A stretch of 64,000 nt of DNA from Prochlorococcus sp. HOT208_60m_813B04 (GCA_002025975.1 MWOU01000109.1:1-64000); one strand, 5' to 3'. Positions 8,689 through 18,848 are shown, counted from the stretch's first letter. Notes: generated by a model not told the origin, from the sequence alone. A program made the numbers and translations.

Positions 8689-8753
8689 GAAATTAAACGA
8701 AAAAATCTAATCTTTTCATCTGATGTTAAATTGAATAAAAAATAAAAAATTTT

Positions 8754-8846
8754 ATGAACATCATTTTCTATTTTGCATTTATTGGTTTTGGTTTTGGAGC
8801 TGCTTTTGCATTAGATAAGCTCTTAAGAGCAGTTAAATTAATTTAA
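8754..8846 (+). CDS. petL: probable cytochrome b6-f complex subunit PetL
   Basis: A 30-residue single-span membrane peptide. After a short N-terminus it has one hydrophobic helix rich in Phe and Gly, then the ending LLRAVKLI. Cyanobacterial PetL subunits are 30-32 residues with a Lys-Leu-Ile terminus, and this one fits in length and topology. PetL stabilises the b6-f dimer in the thylakoid. Such short sequences match easily by chance, so the name is tentative although the gene looks real: ATG, codon use like its neighbours, compact convergent spacing to rimO. Confidence 0.65.
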   Translation: MNIIFYFAFIGFGFGAAFALDKLLRAVKLI

Positions 8847-8849
8847 AAA

Positions 8850-10214
8850 CTACAAAATTCTAATAGTTTCTCCATACAAGTCATATTCATCCGCAAAGGA
8901 AATATCTGCTTCAACAAATTTACCAATATAATTTTTCAAATCAATTTTATCTTTAACAGATAAAATTACAGCTCCATCAATTTCAGGAGCGAAATTGTAA
9001 GACCGACCTATTAATTCGTTATTGTCTGATATTTTTTCTACCAAAATCTTCATTTTTGAACCAACATATTTCTGATTTTTATCTTTAGAGATATTTTGTT
9101 GCACTGAAATAACGTTATCTTTTCTTGCCTCTGCAACCTCTTGAGATACTTTATTTGGCAAATGAAAAGCTGCAGTTCCTTCCTCAGGAGAAAAAATAAA
9201 CACTCCCACATGATCAAATTTATGCCTATCCAAAAATGCGAGAAGATTTTCAAAATGTTCTTTTTTTTCTCCTGGGAAACCAACAATGAGGCTAGTTCTT
9301 AATACAGCAAATGGAATTTCTTCTCTAATTTTCTCCAAAATTGATTCATTCAAAGAAGCTTGCCAAGGTCTATTCATACTCTTCAACACATCTGGATGAC
9401 TATGCTGAAGTGGCAAATCAAAGTAAGGTACAATATTCTTTGAATCTTTGAAAGCTCTAATAACTTCATCAGTTAAACCTGTTGGATAAGCATAATGTAT
9501 CCTTATCCAAGGAATTGGAACTTTAGAAAGCTCATTCAAAAGTTTGGCTAATGATGGTTTTCCATAAATATCTTGACCATAATTAGTTGTTATTTGACTA
9601 ATTAATATGATTTCTTGAATACCCTTTTTTGCAAGACTTTTGGCTTCTGAAACTATAGATTCTATTGTTCTACTTCTTTGGGGACCTCTCAACTTAGGAA
9701 TAATACAAAAAGCGCAATTATAGTTGCAGCCTTCAGCAATGCGAAGATAAGCAACAAATTTATTTTTATCTACAAAACGAGGTATTTCCTCATCTGCAAT
9801 AAATTCAGGTATTTTTGAAACTTCATTAACGATTTCCCCTTTTTCTACTCTGTCTAAAACCTTGGCTATCTTTTGATAATCTCCTGTTCCAACCAAACCT
9901 TTTATTTCAGGGATTTCTTTTAAAAGCTCATCTTTAAAATGCTGAGCCATGCAGCCTGCAACTATTACTTCCTTTCCTTGATTTGTATATTCTAGAATTT
10001 TTCTAATAGATTCTTCTCTAGCTGTTTCAATAAAACTGCAAGTATTTACAACAACAACATTTGCATCATTTATATTGGTGTCAACTTCATAACCCTCTTT
10101 ATCTAATAAGCCTTGCATATGTTCAGTATCAACAAGATTTTTCTCACAACCAACATGACTGAATGCAATCTTAGATAGTTTTTTTTCTTTTACATTGAGA
10201 CTATTTTGTTTCAC
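8850..10214 (-). CDS. rimO: ribosomal protein S12 methylthiotransferase RimO
   Basis: A radical-SAM methylthiotransferase that modifies an Asp of ribosomal protein S12. It shows the three family modules: the N-terminal UPF0004 domain ([19 protein letters not shown], with further cluster Cys in [13 protein letters not shown] and VAGCMAQHF), the radical-SAM motif [20 protein letters not shown], and a C-terminal TRAM-type RNA/protein-binding domain. The open frame runs up to an ATG at 10274, but the extra N-terminal residues are hydrophobic and unlike the family. I place the start at the GTG at 10214 (about 454 residues). A MiaB identity is less likely given the GPQRSR context. Confidence 0.93.
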   Translation of the reverse strand: MKQNSLNVKEKKLSKIAFSHVGCEKNLVDTEHMQGLLDKEGYEVDTNINDANVVVVNTCSFIETAREESIRKILEYTNQGKEVIVAGCMAQHFKDELLKEIPEIKGLVGTGDYQKIAKVLDRVEKGEIVNEVSKIPEFIADEEIPRFVDKNKFVAYLRIAEGCNYNCAFCIIPKLRGPQRSRTIESIVSEAKSLAKKGIQEIILISQITTNYGQDIYGKPSLAKLLNELSKVPIPWIRIHYAYPTGLTDEVIRAFKDSKNIVPYFDLPLQHSHPDVLKSMNRPWQASLNESILEKIREEIPFAVLRTSLIVGFPGEKKEHFENLLAFLDRHKFDHVGVFIFSPEEGTAAFHLPNKVSQEVAEARKDNVISVQQNISKDKNQKYVGSKMKILVEKISDNNELIGRSYNFAPEIDGAVILSVKDKIDLKNYIGKFVEADISFADEYDLYGETIRIL

Positions 10215-10319
10215 AACTTTAAAAATAATAATTAAAAGATTAAAACAGCATTTCGCATATGACTCGCATGCCAAGATAATATTAGGATAGATAATGTAAA
10301 TAACAAACTTTCTTTTTGT

Positions 10320-11255
10320 ATGGCCCTCAAGACTTTGAACAGAAGAAATAAAAAAGATTTGAAATGGCCAAAAATTATAATCGCAATTCTTAGCACTATA
10401 GGCTTAGTTGATACAGGTTCGATTACTTTAAAAAACTGGGGATTATTTACTTCGCTTTCATGCCCAGGGATACAAAATGGTTGTGAAACAGTTTTAAATA
10501 GTCCTTGGGGTACTTTATTTGAAAATAATCAAGTTAATATACCTCTCTCATTAGCTGGATTTATAACATATTTATCAATATTACTTATCACAATAATACT
10601 TTCGATTAATTTAATTTCCCCAAAAGATAAACTAAATAAGTTTTTATGGTGGTTAATATTTCTAATTTCTTGTGCGTCATCAACATTTAGCTTTTTATTG
10701 ATAAATATAATGTTTTTTAAGATTCAAGCATATTGCTTTTTTTGTATACTTTCAGCAATTTTATCGTTTTCTATCTTTATATTTTCTATTATTGGAGCAA
10801 AGTTCGAAAGTAGAGAACCTATGATTTTTAGAGGTTTTATTGTAGCCATTAGTGTCCTTCTGGGGGGGCTAATTTGGTCAGCAAACGTTGGCCCCTCTAA
10901 TGCTATTGGTGTTGGAAACCCGACTGAAAATGTATCACCAATAATTACCACTTCAAGCTCTCCTCAGAAGGTAAAATTTGCAAAATTTTTAAGTGAAAAT
11001 AATATTGTTATGTATAGTGCGTACTGGTGCCCGCATTGCCACGATCAGAAACAATTATTTGGTAAGGAAGCTGTTAAAGAATTAAAATTAGTTGAGTGTG
11101 CTAAAGATGGTAAAGATAATGAGTATGAGCTATGCCAAACGAAAGGAATTAGTGGATTTCCTTCTTGGGAAATAAATGGAGAAATTATTAGTGGCACACG
11201 TGACTTAAATGAATTAGCAACAAAAACCGACTATCAGGGAGATCTTAATTTTTAA
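10320..11255 (+). CDS. VKOR-thioredoxin fusion (vitamin K epoxide reductase family)
   Basis: A 311-residue membrane enzyme that makes disulfide bonds outside the cytoplasm, passing electrons to quinone. The VKOR part has four or five helices (about residues 17-185), with the loop cysteines C48 and C55 in the CPGIQNGC segment followed by the family SPWG, and the quinone-proximal CFFC (C139, C142). A C-terminal thioredoxin-like domain has CPHC (C237, C240) and a cis-Pro segment [10 protein letters not shown]. All cysteines of the relay seem present. It is a functional replacement for DsbA/DsbB and is the usual form in cyanobacteria. It overlaps the convergent nadB by 11 bases. Start is ATG. Confidence 0.93.
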   Translation: MALKTLNRRNKKDLKWPKIIIAILSTIGLVDTGSITLKNWGLFTSLSCPGIQNGCETVLNSPWGTLFENNQVNIPLSLAGFITYLSILLITIILSINLISPKDKLNKFLWWLIFLISCASSTFSFLLINIMFFKIQAYCFFCILSAILSFSIFIFSIIGAKFESREPMIFRGFIVAISVLLGGLIWSANVGPSNAIGVGNPTENVSPIITTSSSPQKVKFAKFLSENNIVMYSAYWCPHCHDQKQLFGKEAVKELKLVECAKDGKDNEYELCQTKGISGFPSWEINGEIISGTRDLNELATKTDYQGDLNF

Positions 11256-12912
11256 TAAATCTTTTTTGAATTTTTTGATCTATCTGTTGTCTAGTATGAC
11301 ATTCCCAATTTTTATCTTTATCAGGGAAATCATCTCTATGATGCCCTCCTCTACTTTCTTTTCTAAATAGACAAGCTTTTAATAAAGTTATGGTAGTTAT
11401 TTGTCTATTCTTTAAATCAAGTAAAAGATTTAATGCTCTTCTGTTACGTTCACTGAGTTTTATTTTTTGATCAAATTTTATTTTTTCAAGACTATTTAGT
11501 AAATCATTTTTATTTAATTTATCTATATCATTTTGAATGTAATTTAAAAATTTACTCATATTTACCTTATTTCGAGATACACCTAAATTTAACCAACATA
11601 GTTTTCTTAGTTCATCAATTTTTTCAGCAATTATAGAAATTTGATCTTCTTTAGGATCTTCAATATCAAACTCTTGAATTGATCTATCAGATTTTTCAAA
11701 TTTAGAAAGGTCATTCAAAACAATTGAAGACATTTTTCTTGCGAAAACGAGACACTCCATCAGGGAATTACTTGCCAGTCTATTAGCACCATGAACACCT
11801 GTAGAAGCAACTTCTCCAACGGCATATAATCCTTTTCTTGTTGAAGATGCATTTAGATCAGTTTTAATACCTCCCATCCAATAATGAGCTGCAGGAGCTA
11901 CGGGAATAACTTCATTTAAAGGGTTAACTCCATAATCCTGACAGCGACTTAAGATCGTGGGGAAGCGCTCTACAATTTTTTCTGGGTCAATATACCGAAG
12001 ATCTAAGCTAACATGGTCTGAATTATTATCATGCATATTTTTCATAATTGCTCTACTTACCTGATCTCTAGAAGCTAGATCACCATTTTCAAGATTTTTA
12101 ACTGGACTTTCGCCATTTTTATCAACTAAAATCGCTCCTTCCCCTCTAAGTGCCTCAGATATTAAGAAGCAAGGTGCACCATAAAATTTTAAAGCTGTTG
12201 GATGAAATTGCACGAACTCTAAATCTTCGATTGCAGCGCCTGCTTTCCATGCAAGTGCAATCCCTTCACCAGAGGATTGAGCAGGATTTGTTGTATTTGT
12301 AAATAAGTGCCCACCCCCGCCTGTAGCCATAACAACAGCTCTAGATTTAATCCAATATAAATTTGCTCCATCAAGAACCTGAACTCCTCTACATTCTTCA
12401 TTTTCAATGAGAAGTTCAGTTACTCTTACACCCCTGCAGTGAAGAATATTTTTGTGATTCTCAATATGATCTTCCAGAACTTCAACTAATGCTCGACCAG
12501 TACGATCTTTAACATGTAAAACTCTTCTTCGTGAATGGGCTGCTTCCAAGGTAGTAGCTAGTTGATCAGAACTTTTATCAAAAATCATCCCTAAATTCTG
12601 CAACCTTTCTACACAACCTGGAGCTTCTTTAACTAGCATTTCTACAGCTTGAAAGTCACATAGTCCATCACCTGCTTTTAAAGTATCCTCAGCATGAAGA
12701 TCAAATGAATCATCTTGTCTAACAACAGATGCAATTCCTCCTTGAGCCCATCTACTGGAAGATACCTTACTTGTATTTCTATTTAAAAGAAGCACTTTTA
12801 AATTTGAAGGTAATTCAAGACAAGTCATAAGGCCAGCAGCTCCAGCGCCTATAACGATTACATCCCAATTATTTATTGGTATAGGTTGTTGCGAAAATGG
12901 AGGCCTTAACAT
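11245..12912 (-). CDS. nadB: L-aspartate oxidase
   Basis: A 555-residue flavoprotein that oxidises aspartate to iminoaspartate, the first step of de novo NAD synthesis. It has the Rossmann FAD motif VIVIGAGAAGLMTCLE, the family motif SSRWAQGGIAS, FVQFHPTAL, EALRGEGAILVDKNG, the succinate-dehydrogenase-like RDQVSRAI and MGGIKTDLNA, and the C-terminal ESRGGHHRDDFP. The last motif plus length distinguish it from SdhA. Its ATG shares one base with the stop of the upstream DUF3120 gene. The 3' end overlaps the VKOR fusion. Confidence 0.95.
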   Translation of the reverse strand: MLRPPFSQQPIPINNWDVIVIGAGAAGLMTCLELPSNLKVLLLNRNTSKVSSSRWAQGGIASVVRQDDSFDLHAEDTLKAGDGLCDFQAVEMLVKEAPGCVERLQNLGMIFDKSSDQLATTLEAAHSRRRVLHVKDRTGRALVEVLEDHIENHKNILHCRGVRVTELLIENEECRGVQVLDGANLYWIKSRAVVMATGGGGHLFTNTTNPAQSSGEGIALAWKAGAAIEDLEFVQFHPTALKFYGAPCFLISEALRGEGAILVDKNGESPVKNLENGDLASRDQVSRAIMKNMHDNNSDHVSLDLRYIDPEKIVERFPTILSRCQDYGVNPLNEVIPVAPAAHYWMGGIKTDLNASSTRKGLYAVGEVASTGVHGANRLASNSLMECLVFARKMSSIVLNDLSKFEKSDRSIQEFDIEDPKEDQISIIAEKIDELRKLCWLNLGVSRNKVNMSKFLNYIQNDIDKLNKNDLLNSLEKIKFDQKIKLSERNRRALNLLLDLKNRQITTITLLKACLFRKESRGGHHRDDFPDKDKNWECHTRQQIDQKIQKRFIKN

Positions 12913-13679
12913 TAAACCAAACCACTAAAAGTTGGTTGCAGAATTGCTAAAACAATAAAAATACCATCAACAATTAACGTCGTTTGAATTACGTAACTAG
13001 AAACTAAAAGTGCTTTACCACTAGTTGAATTAATTGTGGCAGAATCTAAAATTTCTTTTGAAATAAACCAAAGTATAAGAGCAACAAAAATAATAATAGA
13101 TAATGATTTTATTTGTATAAGACTCTCTGAGGTTTTTTGAAGAATCATAGGTGCATTTTCAGAATCTGCTGTAATAACCTGCCTCCATTGATCCATGATT
13201 CCGATTAAAAATATTGTAATGTCGGTAACTGCGGTTCCAAATAAAGAAGAGATATAAAAACTTGCACCTATTTTCCAATTAGTACCAAATCCAATTAAAG
13301 CTAGTGGGAGAGCTACAGCTTCAACAGGTATGTGTAGGATAGGAAATGGGCTTAACCATCCCCAGAACAAACATCCACCGAGCCAACTACCTGAAACACC
13401 AAGTAATAATGAACTGACAATAAACCACTTATTTGATCCTTTTTGATTCAAAACATATGCAACTAAGATAATAACAAAAGTAAAACAGAGAGCACTTATG
13501 GGCTCTAATCTAACCCAAGGGGCTTGAACAAAAATAGGTAAAATTACAAAAAAAGAAGACCACAATCTTAAAGATATAGGATTTGATAAAAAACTATTTT
13601 CGTATGAATCAACTGCCTTATGAGATTCATAGTTGAATTTATCTTTTACTTCTAAATTTTTTGTAATTAATTCTTTCAA
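12912..13679 (-). CDS. DUF3120 membrane protein
   Basis: A 255-residue cyanobacterial integral membrane protein, with a hydrophilic first 35 residues and then about six hydrophobic spans. The segments APWVRLEPISAL, GGCLFWGWLSPFPILHIPVEA and ALPLALIGF match DUF3120 as I recall it. Function unknown. The best start is TTG at 13679; there is no ATG before the first span. It overlaps nadB by one base, so the two are probably co-transcribed, although no biochemical link is evident. Confidence 0.75.
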   Translation of the reverse strand: MKELITKNLEVKDKFNYESHKAVDSYENSFLSNPISLRLWSSFFVILPIFVQAPWVRLEPISALCFTFVIILVAYVLNQKGSNKWFIVSSLLLGVSGSWLGGCLFWGWLSPFPILHIPVEAVALPLALIGFGTNWKIGASFYISSLFGTAVTDITIFLIGIMDQWRQVITADSENAPMILQKTSESLIQIKSLSIIIFVALILWFISKEILDSATINSTSGKALLVSSYVIQTTLIVDGIFIVLAILQPTFSGLV

Positions 13680-13697
13680 TGAAAAAGTTTATTTTAA

Positions 13698-13811
13698 TTA
13701 ATCTAAATCGTGTTTTAGAAAACTGCGAATGCCATATTTTAATAAATTAAAGGCCCATAATTTCAAACCTATATTTAGTTTTTTAAAAGTATTTAATACA
13801 CTTTGAGTCAT
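13698..13811 (-). CDS. possible small basic protein (37 aa)
   Basis: An ATG-started 37-residue frame just upstream of the DUF3120 gene on the same strand, ending 19 bases before it. The sequence has an amphipathic look with the segment LKLWAFNLLKYGIRSFLKH. I recognise no family. Support comes from compact spacing, ATG start and the otherwise empty 178-base gap; there is no independent evidence of translation. Confidence 0.4.
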   Translation of the reverse strand: MTQSVLNTFKKLNIGLKLWAFNLLKYGIRSFLKHDLD

Positions 13812-13857
13812 ATTTCAGTTTAGAATAGATATAAGTAAGACTATTTGGCCTTAAATT

Positions 13858-15258
13858 GTGTGGCAAGAAATTAATTACACAGAAGATCCCAATGATATTT
13901 TGGTCCCTAGTATTACTTATAGAATAAATCCTGCAGTAATTGAAAGTGTTGAATCTAATTCCATTGCTCAAGAAATAGGATTTGAATCTGGTGATTCAAT
14001 TGTTAGTATTAATGGGAAAAAACCAAGAGATTTAATTGATTATCAGATTCTAATAAGTGAAGAAATTTTAGAAATATCAGTTTTAGATAAAAATCATGAA
14101 ATTCACAATATAAATATTGAAAAAGATCAAGACGTTAATTTAGGCATAAATTTTAAAGATGCATTATTTGATTCAATCAAGCAATGCAATAATAGATGTC
14201 CATTTTGTTTTATTGATCAACAGCCAAGTGGTAAAAGAAAAAGCCTTTATATTAAAGATGATGATTACAGATTAAGTTTCCTATATGGCTCTTATTTAAC
14301 TCTTACAAATTTAAAAAAAGAAGACTGGAAAAGAATTGCTATGCAAAAACTATCCCCACTTTTTATTTCAGTTCATGCTACAGATCCCGCAACAAGAGAA
14401 AAATTATTAAAAAATAAAAAAGCTGGAGTAATACTTGATCAAATTTCGTGGTTTGAAAAAAACTCTATTCAAATACATGCTCAAATTGTTGTTTGTCCAG
14501 ATATAAATGATGGGGATATTCTTGAGAAGTCAATTTTGGAACTTGCTGAATTCTATAAAAAATCATCTCAGACAGTACTTTCAGTTGCAATAGTTCCTGT
14601 AGGACTCACAAAATTTAGACCTGAAAATGATGGATTGAAATCAATAAGCCCAGAATACGCAAAAAAAACTATTAAACAAGTAGAGAGGATTCAAGCCTCT
14701 CTACAAAATACTCTTGGGACTCGTTTTTGTTGGTTAGCAGATGAATGGTATTTAATTGCTGGTACAAATTTACCTAGTTACAAAACCTACGAAAATATGC
14801 CACAAGAATCTAATGGAGTTGGGACTATTAGAAACTTTCTAGAAACATTAAGAGAGAAGACCCAAAACCTACCCAAAAAAGTAAAAAAGCAAAAAAAAAT
14901 TAGTTGGATTGTTGGTAAATTAGTTTATGATGCCCTAATTCCTACAGTTAAGAAATTAAACTTAATTGATGGATTAACAATTAATTTATATGGTTTACCA
15001 AGTATTTATTGGGGTCAGGATCAAGTCGTTACAGGTCTTCTTACTGGAGAAGATCTAATTCACGGGCTGAAAAACAAGGATTTAGGAGAAGCTGTTTACA
15101 TACCATCTATTATGTTAAAACTTAATACTGATTTATTTTTAGATGATAAAAATATTAAAGAAGTTGCAAATCAATTAAATACCAAAATTCACGTTCTAGA
15201 TGATTCAAATGATATTATTAATAATCTAATTGGAATATCTAGTAGTAAAAAATTCTAA
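13858..15258 (+). CDS. TIGR03279-type radical SAM / DUF512 protein with PDZ-like N-terminus
   Basis: A 466-residue cyanobacterial Fe-S protein. Residues about 20-85 look PDZ-like (VESNSIAQEIGFESGDSIVS), followed by a radical-SAM-type cluster motif with C110, C114 and C117 (CNNRCPFC), then FIDQQPSGKRKSLYIKDDDY and a DUF512 C-terminal half with TVLSVAIVPVGLTKFR and DEWYLIAG. The family is conserved through oxygenic cyanobacteria with no known reaction. Start is GTG at 13858. It lies 3 bases before a TolC-like gene, which in turn overlaps an IMPase gene, so the three form an operon. Confidence 0.85.
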   Translation: MWQEINYTEDPNDILVPSITYRINPAVIESVESNSIAQEIGFESGDSIVSINGKKPRDLIDYQILISEEILEISVLDKNHEIHNINIEKDQDVNLGINFKDALFDSIKQCNNRCPFCFIDQQPSGKRKSLYIKDDDYRLSFLYGSYLTLTNLKKEDWKRIAMQKLSPLFISVHATDPATREKLLKNKKAGVILDQISWFEKNSIQIHAQIVVCPDINDGDILEKSILELAEFYKKSSQTVLSVAIVPVGLTKFRPENDGLKSISPEYAKKTIKQVERIQASLQNTLGTRFCWLADEWYLIAGTNLPSYKTYENMPQESNGVGTIRNFLETLREKTQNLPKKVKKQKKISWIVGKLVYDALIPTVKKLNLIDGLTINLYGLPSIYWGQDQVVTGLLTGEDLIHGLKNKDLGEAVYIPSIMLKLNTDLFLDDKNIKEVANQLNTKIHVLDDSNDIINNLIGISSSKKF

Positions 15259-15261
15259 ATT

Positions 15262-16695
15262 ATGCTTAGAAAAATAATAAATTCAACTTTATTTTTACCA
15301 CTTGGCTTCTCAGTTACTTTTCAGCAATCCTTACTTAGCGAAAACAATAATTTTATTGATGAAGTTATAGAAGAAAATGATGGTAAAATATTTATAGACC
15401 ATAAGCAAATAAAGAATATAATTCTGAATAATAACGATGAACTTAAATCTTTAAAAGAATTAATAGAAGCTGCTAGTTTTAATCTTTCAAGTAAAATTGC
15501 TAAGAGGTATCCTTCAATAAACTTACAAGCAAATGGATTACCTAAATATGTAGCCGGTCGAAATTATAGTAATAATTCAAGTACTACAAAAACTTCCCAA
15601 CTTTCTGCTAACCCCTCACTTAATATCAGATGGGATTTAATTGATCCGCTTAGAAGTCCAGAAATAAAAATAGCAAGAGAAAATTTAAAAGTTGCAAACA
15701 ATAATTATGAAATTAAAAGAAAAGACTTAATTCAAGAAGCGAGTACAAGATTTCATAAATACCAGAAGTCTGCTCAAGATATTATAAATAAGAAATTCGC
15801 ACTTGATTTATCAATTACGAGTCTTGAAAATGCACAAGCCAAACTAGACGCTGGTATCGGAACAAAATTTGAAGTACTTGAAGCAGATGCTCAACTATCA
15901 AGAGACAAGCAATCACTTAATGAAAAAAAAATTGAGTATCAAATTCACAAAATATCACTTAAAGAAATCATGAATCTGAAAGGGGATTTTGAAATTAAAA
16001 AAGAGCAAAAGTTATCTGGTTATTGGAATTACAAATTAAATAAAAATATAAATAATGGCCTTGAAAAAAATCTTTCTTTAAAAAACATTGCTCTTCAAAC
16101 ATCGATCAAAAATAATGAGGCAATTAGTTTCTTGAACTCAAATAAACCAAATATATATATCAGTAACTCATTGTCCAGTACATTCACCAAAGGAGATTCT
16201 CTAGCAGTTGAAATAGACCCTAACAAATATGGATCTTCTTTTAGTAATACAATAAGTTTGAACTTATCATGGAATATTTTTAATGGTGGCCAAAATAAGA
16301 ATTCATACAAATCACGTAAAGCTCTAGCAGTGGGGGAGGAATATGCCTATAAAAATCTCAAAAATATTCTAAAAACTAACATAACAAAAGCTTATCTAAA
16401 TTTAAAACTGAATGAAGAAAAAATATTATCCACTTCAAAAGAAATATCATCTACAAAAGAGTCTTTGAGGCTATCAAGATTAAGATATGATGTTGGAATA
16501 TCAACTTTAAAGGACGTACTAGTAAGACAAAAAGAATTCAGTGATGCAAAATCGAAGAAAATCAATGCAATTTATAATTATAATTTAAATTTAGATGAAT
16601 TAGAAAGATTAACTTTTCTGGAAATAAGTAACAACTGTTTAAATAACCATAATACGATTAACCAAAATGATTCTATCTGCAATATTACAATATGA
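15262..16695 (+). CDS. TolC-family outer membrane protein
   Basis: A 477-residue outer-membrane efflux protein of the TolC family. It has two repeated helical hairpin halves: in the first, QEASTRFHKYQKSAQDIINK then SLENAQAKLDAGIGTKFEVLE; in the second, KTNITKAYLNLKLNEEK then SLRLSRLRYDVGISTLKDVL. The xxR(Y/L)xxGxxT(x)xDVL pattern in each half is diagnostic. The N-terminus is hydrophobic (STLFLPLGFSVTF) and serves as an export signal. No partner HlyD or ABC gene is next to it. The stop overlaps the following IMPase start (ATGA). C-terminal Cys residues (NNCLN, SICNITI) are unusual for the family. Confidence 0.88.
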   Translation: MLRKIINSTLFLPLGFSVTFQQSLLSENNNFIDEVIEENDGKIFIDHKQIKNIILNNNDELKSLKELIEAASFNLSSKIAKRYPSINLQANGLPKYVAGRNYSNNSSTTKTSQLSANPSLNIRWDLIDPLRSPEIKIARENLKVANNNYEIKRKDLIQEASTRFHKYQKSAQDIINKKFALDLSITSLENAQAKLDAGIGTKFEVLEADAQLSRDKQSLNEKKIEYQIHKISLKEIMNLKGDFEIKKEQKLSGYWNYKLNKNINNGLEKNLSLKNIALQTSIKNNEAISFLNSNKPNIYISNSLSSTFTKGDSLAVEIDPNKYGSSFSNTISLNLSWNIFNGGQNKNSYKSRKALAVGEEYAYKNLKNILKTNITKAYLNLKLNEEKILSTSKEISSTKESLRLSRLRYDVGISTLKDVLVRQKEFSDAKSKKINAIYNYNLNLDELERLTFLEISNNCLNNHNTINQNDSICNITI

Positions 16696-17492
16696 ATCCA
16701 CCAAATTTAACTAATAAACAACTAAGTGAATTAGACTCTTTGTTTGAATTAGTTAGTCATCGTCAAAAAAAAGATTTTGGAAATATTAGCGCCAGTAATA
16801 AAGCAGATGGATCATTACTAACAAGTTGTGATTTATGGAGTGACAAAACAATTGTAGATGGCTTATCATCAATAGCTCCAGGTGAGGGCGTCCTTAGTGA
16901 AGAAGGGCAAAAGTTAATTCCAAACTCAAAAGCTTATTGGGTGGTCGATCCACTCGATGGGACAACAAATTTTGCTGCAGGTATTCCTTACTGGTCTATA
17001 TCAGTAGCAAGATTTGTTGATGGCAAACCGCAATCTTCTTTTTTAATAATTCCTACATTGAAAAAAAAATTTGTATCCATTAAAGGTAAAGGAGTTTGGT
17101 TAAATAACCAGAAAGTAGACCCTAGACAAAATAATCGTCAAAGTGAATGCATTTCTTTATGTAGTAGGTCTATAAAAATTTTGCAAAAAAAACCAAACTC
17201 ATTATTTCCTGGCAAAATCAGACTCTTAGGTGTATCGAGTTTAAATCTTACGAGTGTAGCGATGGGACAAACTTTTGGAGCAATAGAATCAACTCCCAAG
17301 ATATGGGATATTGCAGCAGCCTGGCTGCTATTAGAAGAACTCAATTGTTCTATAGAGTGGTTAGAAACAGATCCCTTAAATTTAGTTTCGGGAGAAAACT
17401 TGAGCGATGTTAATTTTCCTCTAATTGCTTCTCGATCTGTGGAAAAAATTGAAATTTTAAAGCCATGGGGCAATCTACTATTGGAAAATTAG
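16692..17492 (+). CDS. inositol monophosphatase family phosphatase
   Basis: A 266-residue Mg-dependent phosphatase of the FIG/IMPase superfamily. The metal ligands are visible: SEEG near residues 69-72, the motif DPLDGTTNF at 86-94, and the second motif WDIAAAWLLLEE. The substrate (inositol phosphate, histidinol phosphate, or another small phosphate) cannot be decided from these motifs. Its ATG overlaps the TolC stop by 4 bases. Normal length, presumably cytosolic. Confidence 0.9.
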   Translation: MNPPNLTNKQLSELDSLFELVSHRQKKDFGNISASNKADGSLLTSCDLWSDKTIVDGLSSIAPGEGVLSEEGQKLIPNSKAYWVVDPLDGTTNFAAGIPYWSISVARFVDGKPQSSFLIIPTLKKKFVSIKGKGVWLNNQKVDPRQNNRQSECISLCSRSIKILQKKPNSLFPGKIRLLGVSSLNLTSVAMGQTFGAIESTPKIWDIAAAWLLLEELNCSIEWLETDPLNLVSGENLSDVNFPLIASRSVEKIEILKPWGNLLLEN

Positions 17493-17579
17493 TTGCATCA
17501 TAAATAAATAATTGCTTGAAAATTTTCTTAATCAGATACAATAAAAAATAAATAAAATAAATATTTGAAGAATATTAAT

Positions 17580-18488
17580 ATGCAGCGAAGTTCAACATGG
17601 ATACTGAAAAGTTTGTGGGGAGCTTGTGAGCGATGGAGCAAATCTGATTGTGTTGATTTAAGCGCTGCATTTGCATACTACACACTTCAATCATTTTTTC
17701 CTATTCTTCTAATTTCTCTTTCAATAGCTTCATGGTTCCTTGGAAAACAAGAGGGGTTAGATCAACAAATAATTTCTATTGCTGCTCAACTTTTACCTCC
17801 TTCAGTAGTTGATTTAGTAGAAACTACATTATTTAATTTGATAGATCAAGGTTTTGGGGCAGGAGTTCTAGGTGCTATGTTTTTGCTTTTTACAGCAGGT
17901 AATGCATATCTATCTCTTCAAAGAGGTTCAGATAGGCTTTGGGAAGACGAAATTCCTTCTAAAAAAGTAAATGCTGCTTGGAGAGTACAAGCTTCTAAGT
18001 TTCTCAGAAATAGAATTGAAGCCTTTTTAATCGTTTTTTTTATTGGTTTTTTAATGGTATTAGATCAGATTAGTGCAAATCTTAGGATGATCCCAAGTAA
18101 CGTTTTAGAAAATCTTTCAAAATCTAATAATCTTATCTCTGATTTATTATTAAAGTTGCCGCTATTACAAGTTGGTCAGTTTGCAATACCATTAATGGGA
18201 TTTTCTTTAATGGCTCTTTTATTACAGGCCCTCTTACCCAGTAGAAAAGTTCCTTTAAAACCACTTTTACCTGGATCCTTTCTTATTGGAATTGGCCTAA
18301 CCACTTTGAACCTAGCAGTAAGTAAAAGTATTCTCTCACTTGGAGCGAGATTTCAAGCATATGGTTTTATAGGAGGTTTTCTTGTACTTACTTTATGGGT
18401 ATGGCTATTAGGAGTGATTTTATATTTTGGACAGTGTTGGAGCGTAGTTATTGCTAATATGACTTTAGTGAATAAAAAAAGATATTAG
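17580..18488 (+). CDS. YihY/BrkB family membrane protein
   Basis: About 302 residues with five or six membrane spans. The family hallmarks are ALSAAFAYYTLQSFFPILL-like sequence near residues 24-42, FTAGNAYLSLQRGSDRLW in the middle and GFLVLTLWVWLLGVILYFGQ at the end. Despite the old name RNase BN, the family is not a ribonuclease and its role is unknown. The frame opens at a TTG at 17565, but I chose the ATG at 17580. It is followed 17 bases on by a zinc-ribbon membrane protein. Confidence 0.88.
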   Translation: MQRSSTWILKSLWGACERWSKSDCVDLSAAFAYYTLQSFFPILLISLSIASWFLGKQEGLDQQIISIAAQLLPPSVVDLVETTLFNLIDQGFGAGVLGAMFLLFTAGNAYLSLQRGSDRLWEDEIPSKKVNAAWRVQASKFLRNRIEAFLIVFFIGFLMVLDQISANLRMIPSNVLENLSKSNNLISDLLLKLPLLQVGQFAIPLMGFSLMALLLQALLPSRKVPLKPLLPGSFLIGIGLTTLNLAVSKSILSLGARFQAYGFIGGFLVLTLWVWLLGVILYFGQCWSVVIANMTLVNKKRY

Positions 18489-18505
18489 ATATAAATAAAA
18501 TTAAG

Positions 18506-18844
18506 ATGTATCATTTTTTTAAGGCTAATAAGAATTTTTTTATATATTCATTGATTATACTCATAGTTATTCCAATCTTTGGATTAAACTTTTTCATAAG
18601 TTTTCTAGGTAATATACTACTTCTATTATTTTTAATTCCTCTACTATTAGTAATTTTAGTATTAATAGGTTTTAACTCTTACAAATCAAAAATTAATACA
18701 TGTAATAGTTGTGGTGCAATATCATTAGGCTTAAGTGAAACCTGCATGAATTGTGGAGCAAATCTAGAAAATATCAGTAATAGTCAACTTAATAGAAAAC
18801 CCAGTGAGAGTACCATTGAAGTGAAAGCAGAAGAAGTAAATTAA
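18506..18844 (+). CDS. small membrane protein with C-terminal zinc ribbon
   Basis: A 112-residue protein: two hydrophobic spans (about 9-30 and 34-55), then a four-cysteine zinc ribbon, CNSCGAISLGLSETCMNCGA, and a polar tail. I do not recognise a named family. The ribbon would face the cytosol if the N-terminus is also inside. It follows the YihY gene by 17 bases and converges on the minus-strand HLIP gene with 4 bases between stops. Start is ATG. Confidence 0.75.
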   Translation: MYHFFKANKNFFIYSLIILIVIPIFGLNFFISFLGNILLLLFLIPLLLVILVLIGFNSYKSKINTCNSCGAISLGLSETCMNCGANLENISNSQLNRKPSESTIEVKAEEVN

Positions 18845-18848
18845 AATA

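Noticed and set aside
10215..10274. N-terminal extension of RimO up to the ATG at 10274
   Set aside because: The 20 added residues are unlike the family and would occupy the promoter region toward the divergent VKOR gene; GTG at 10214 gives the usual length.
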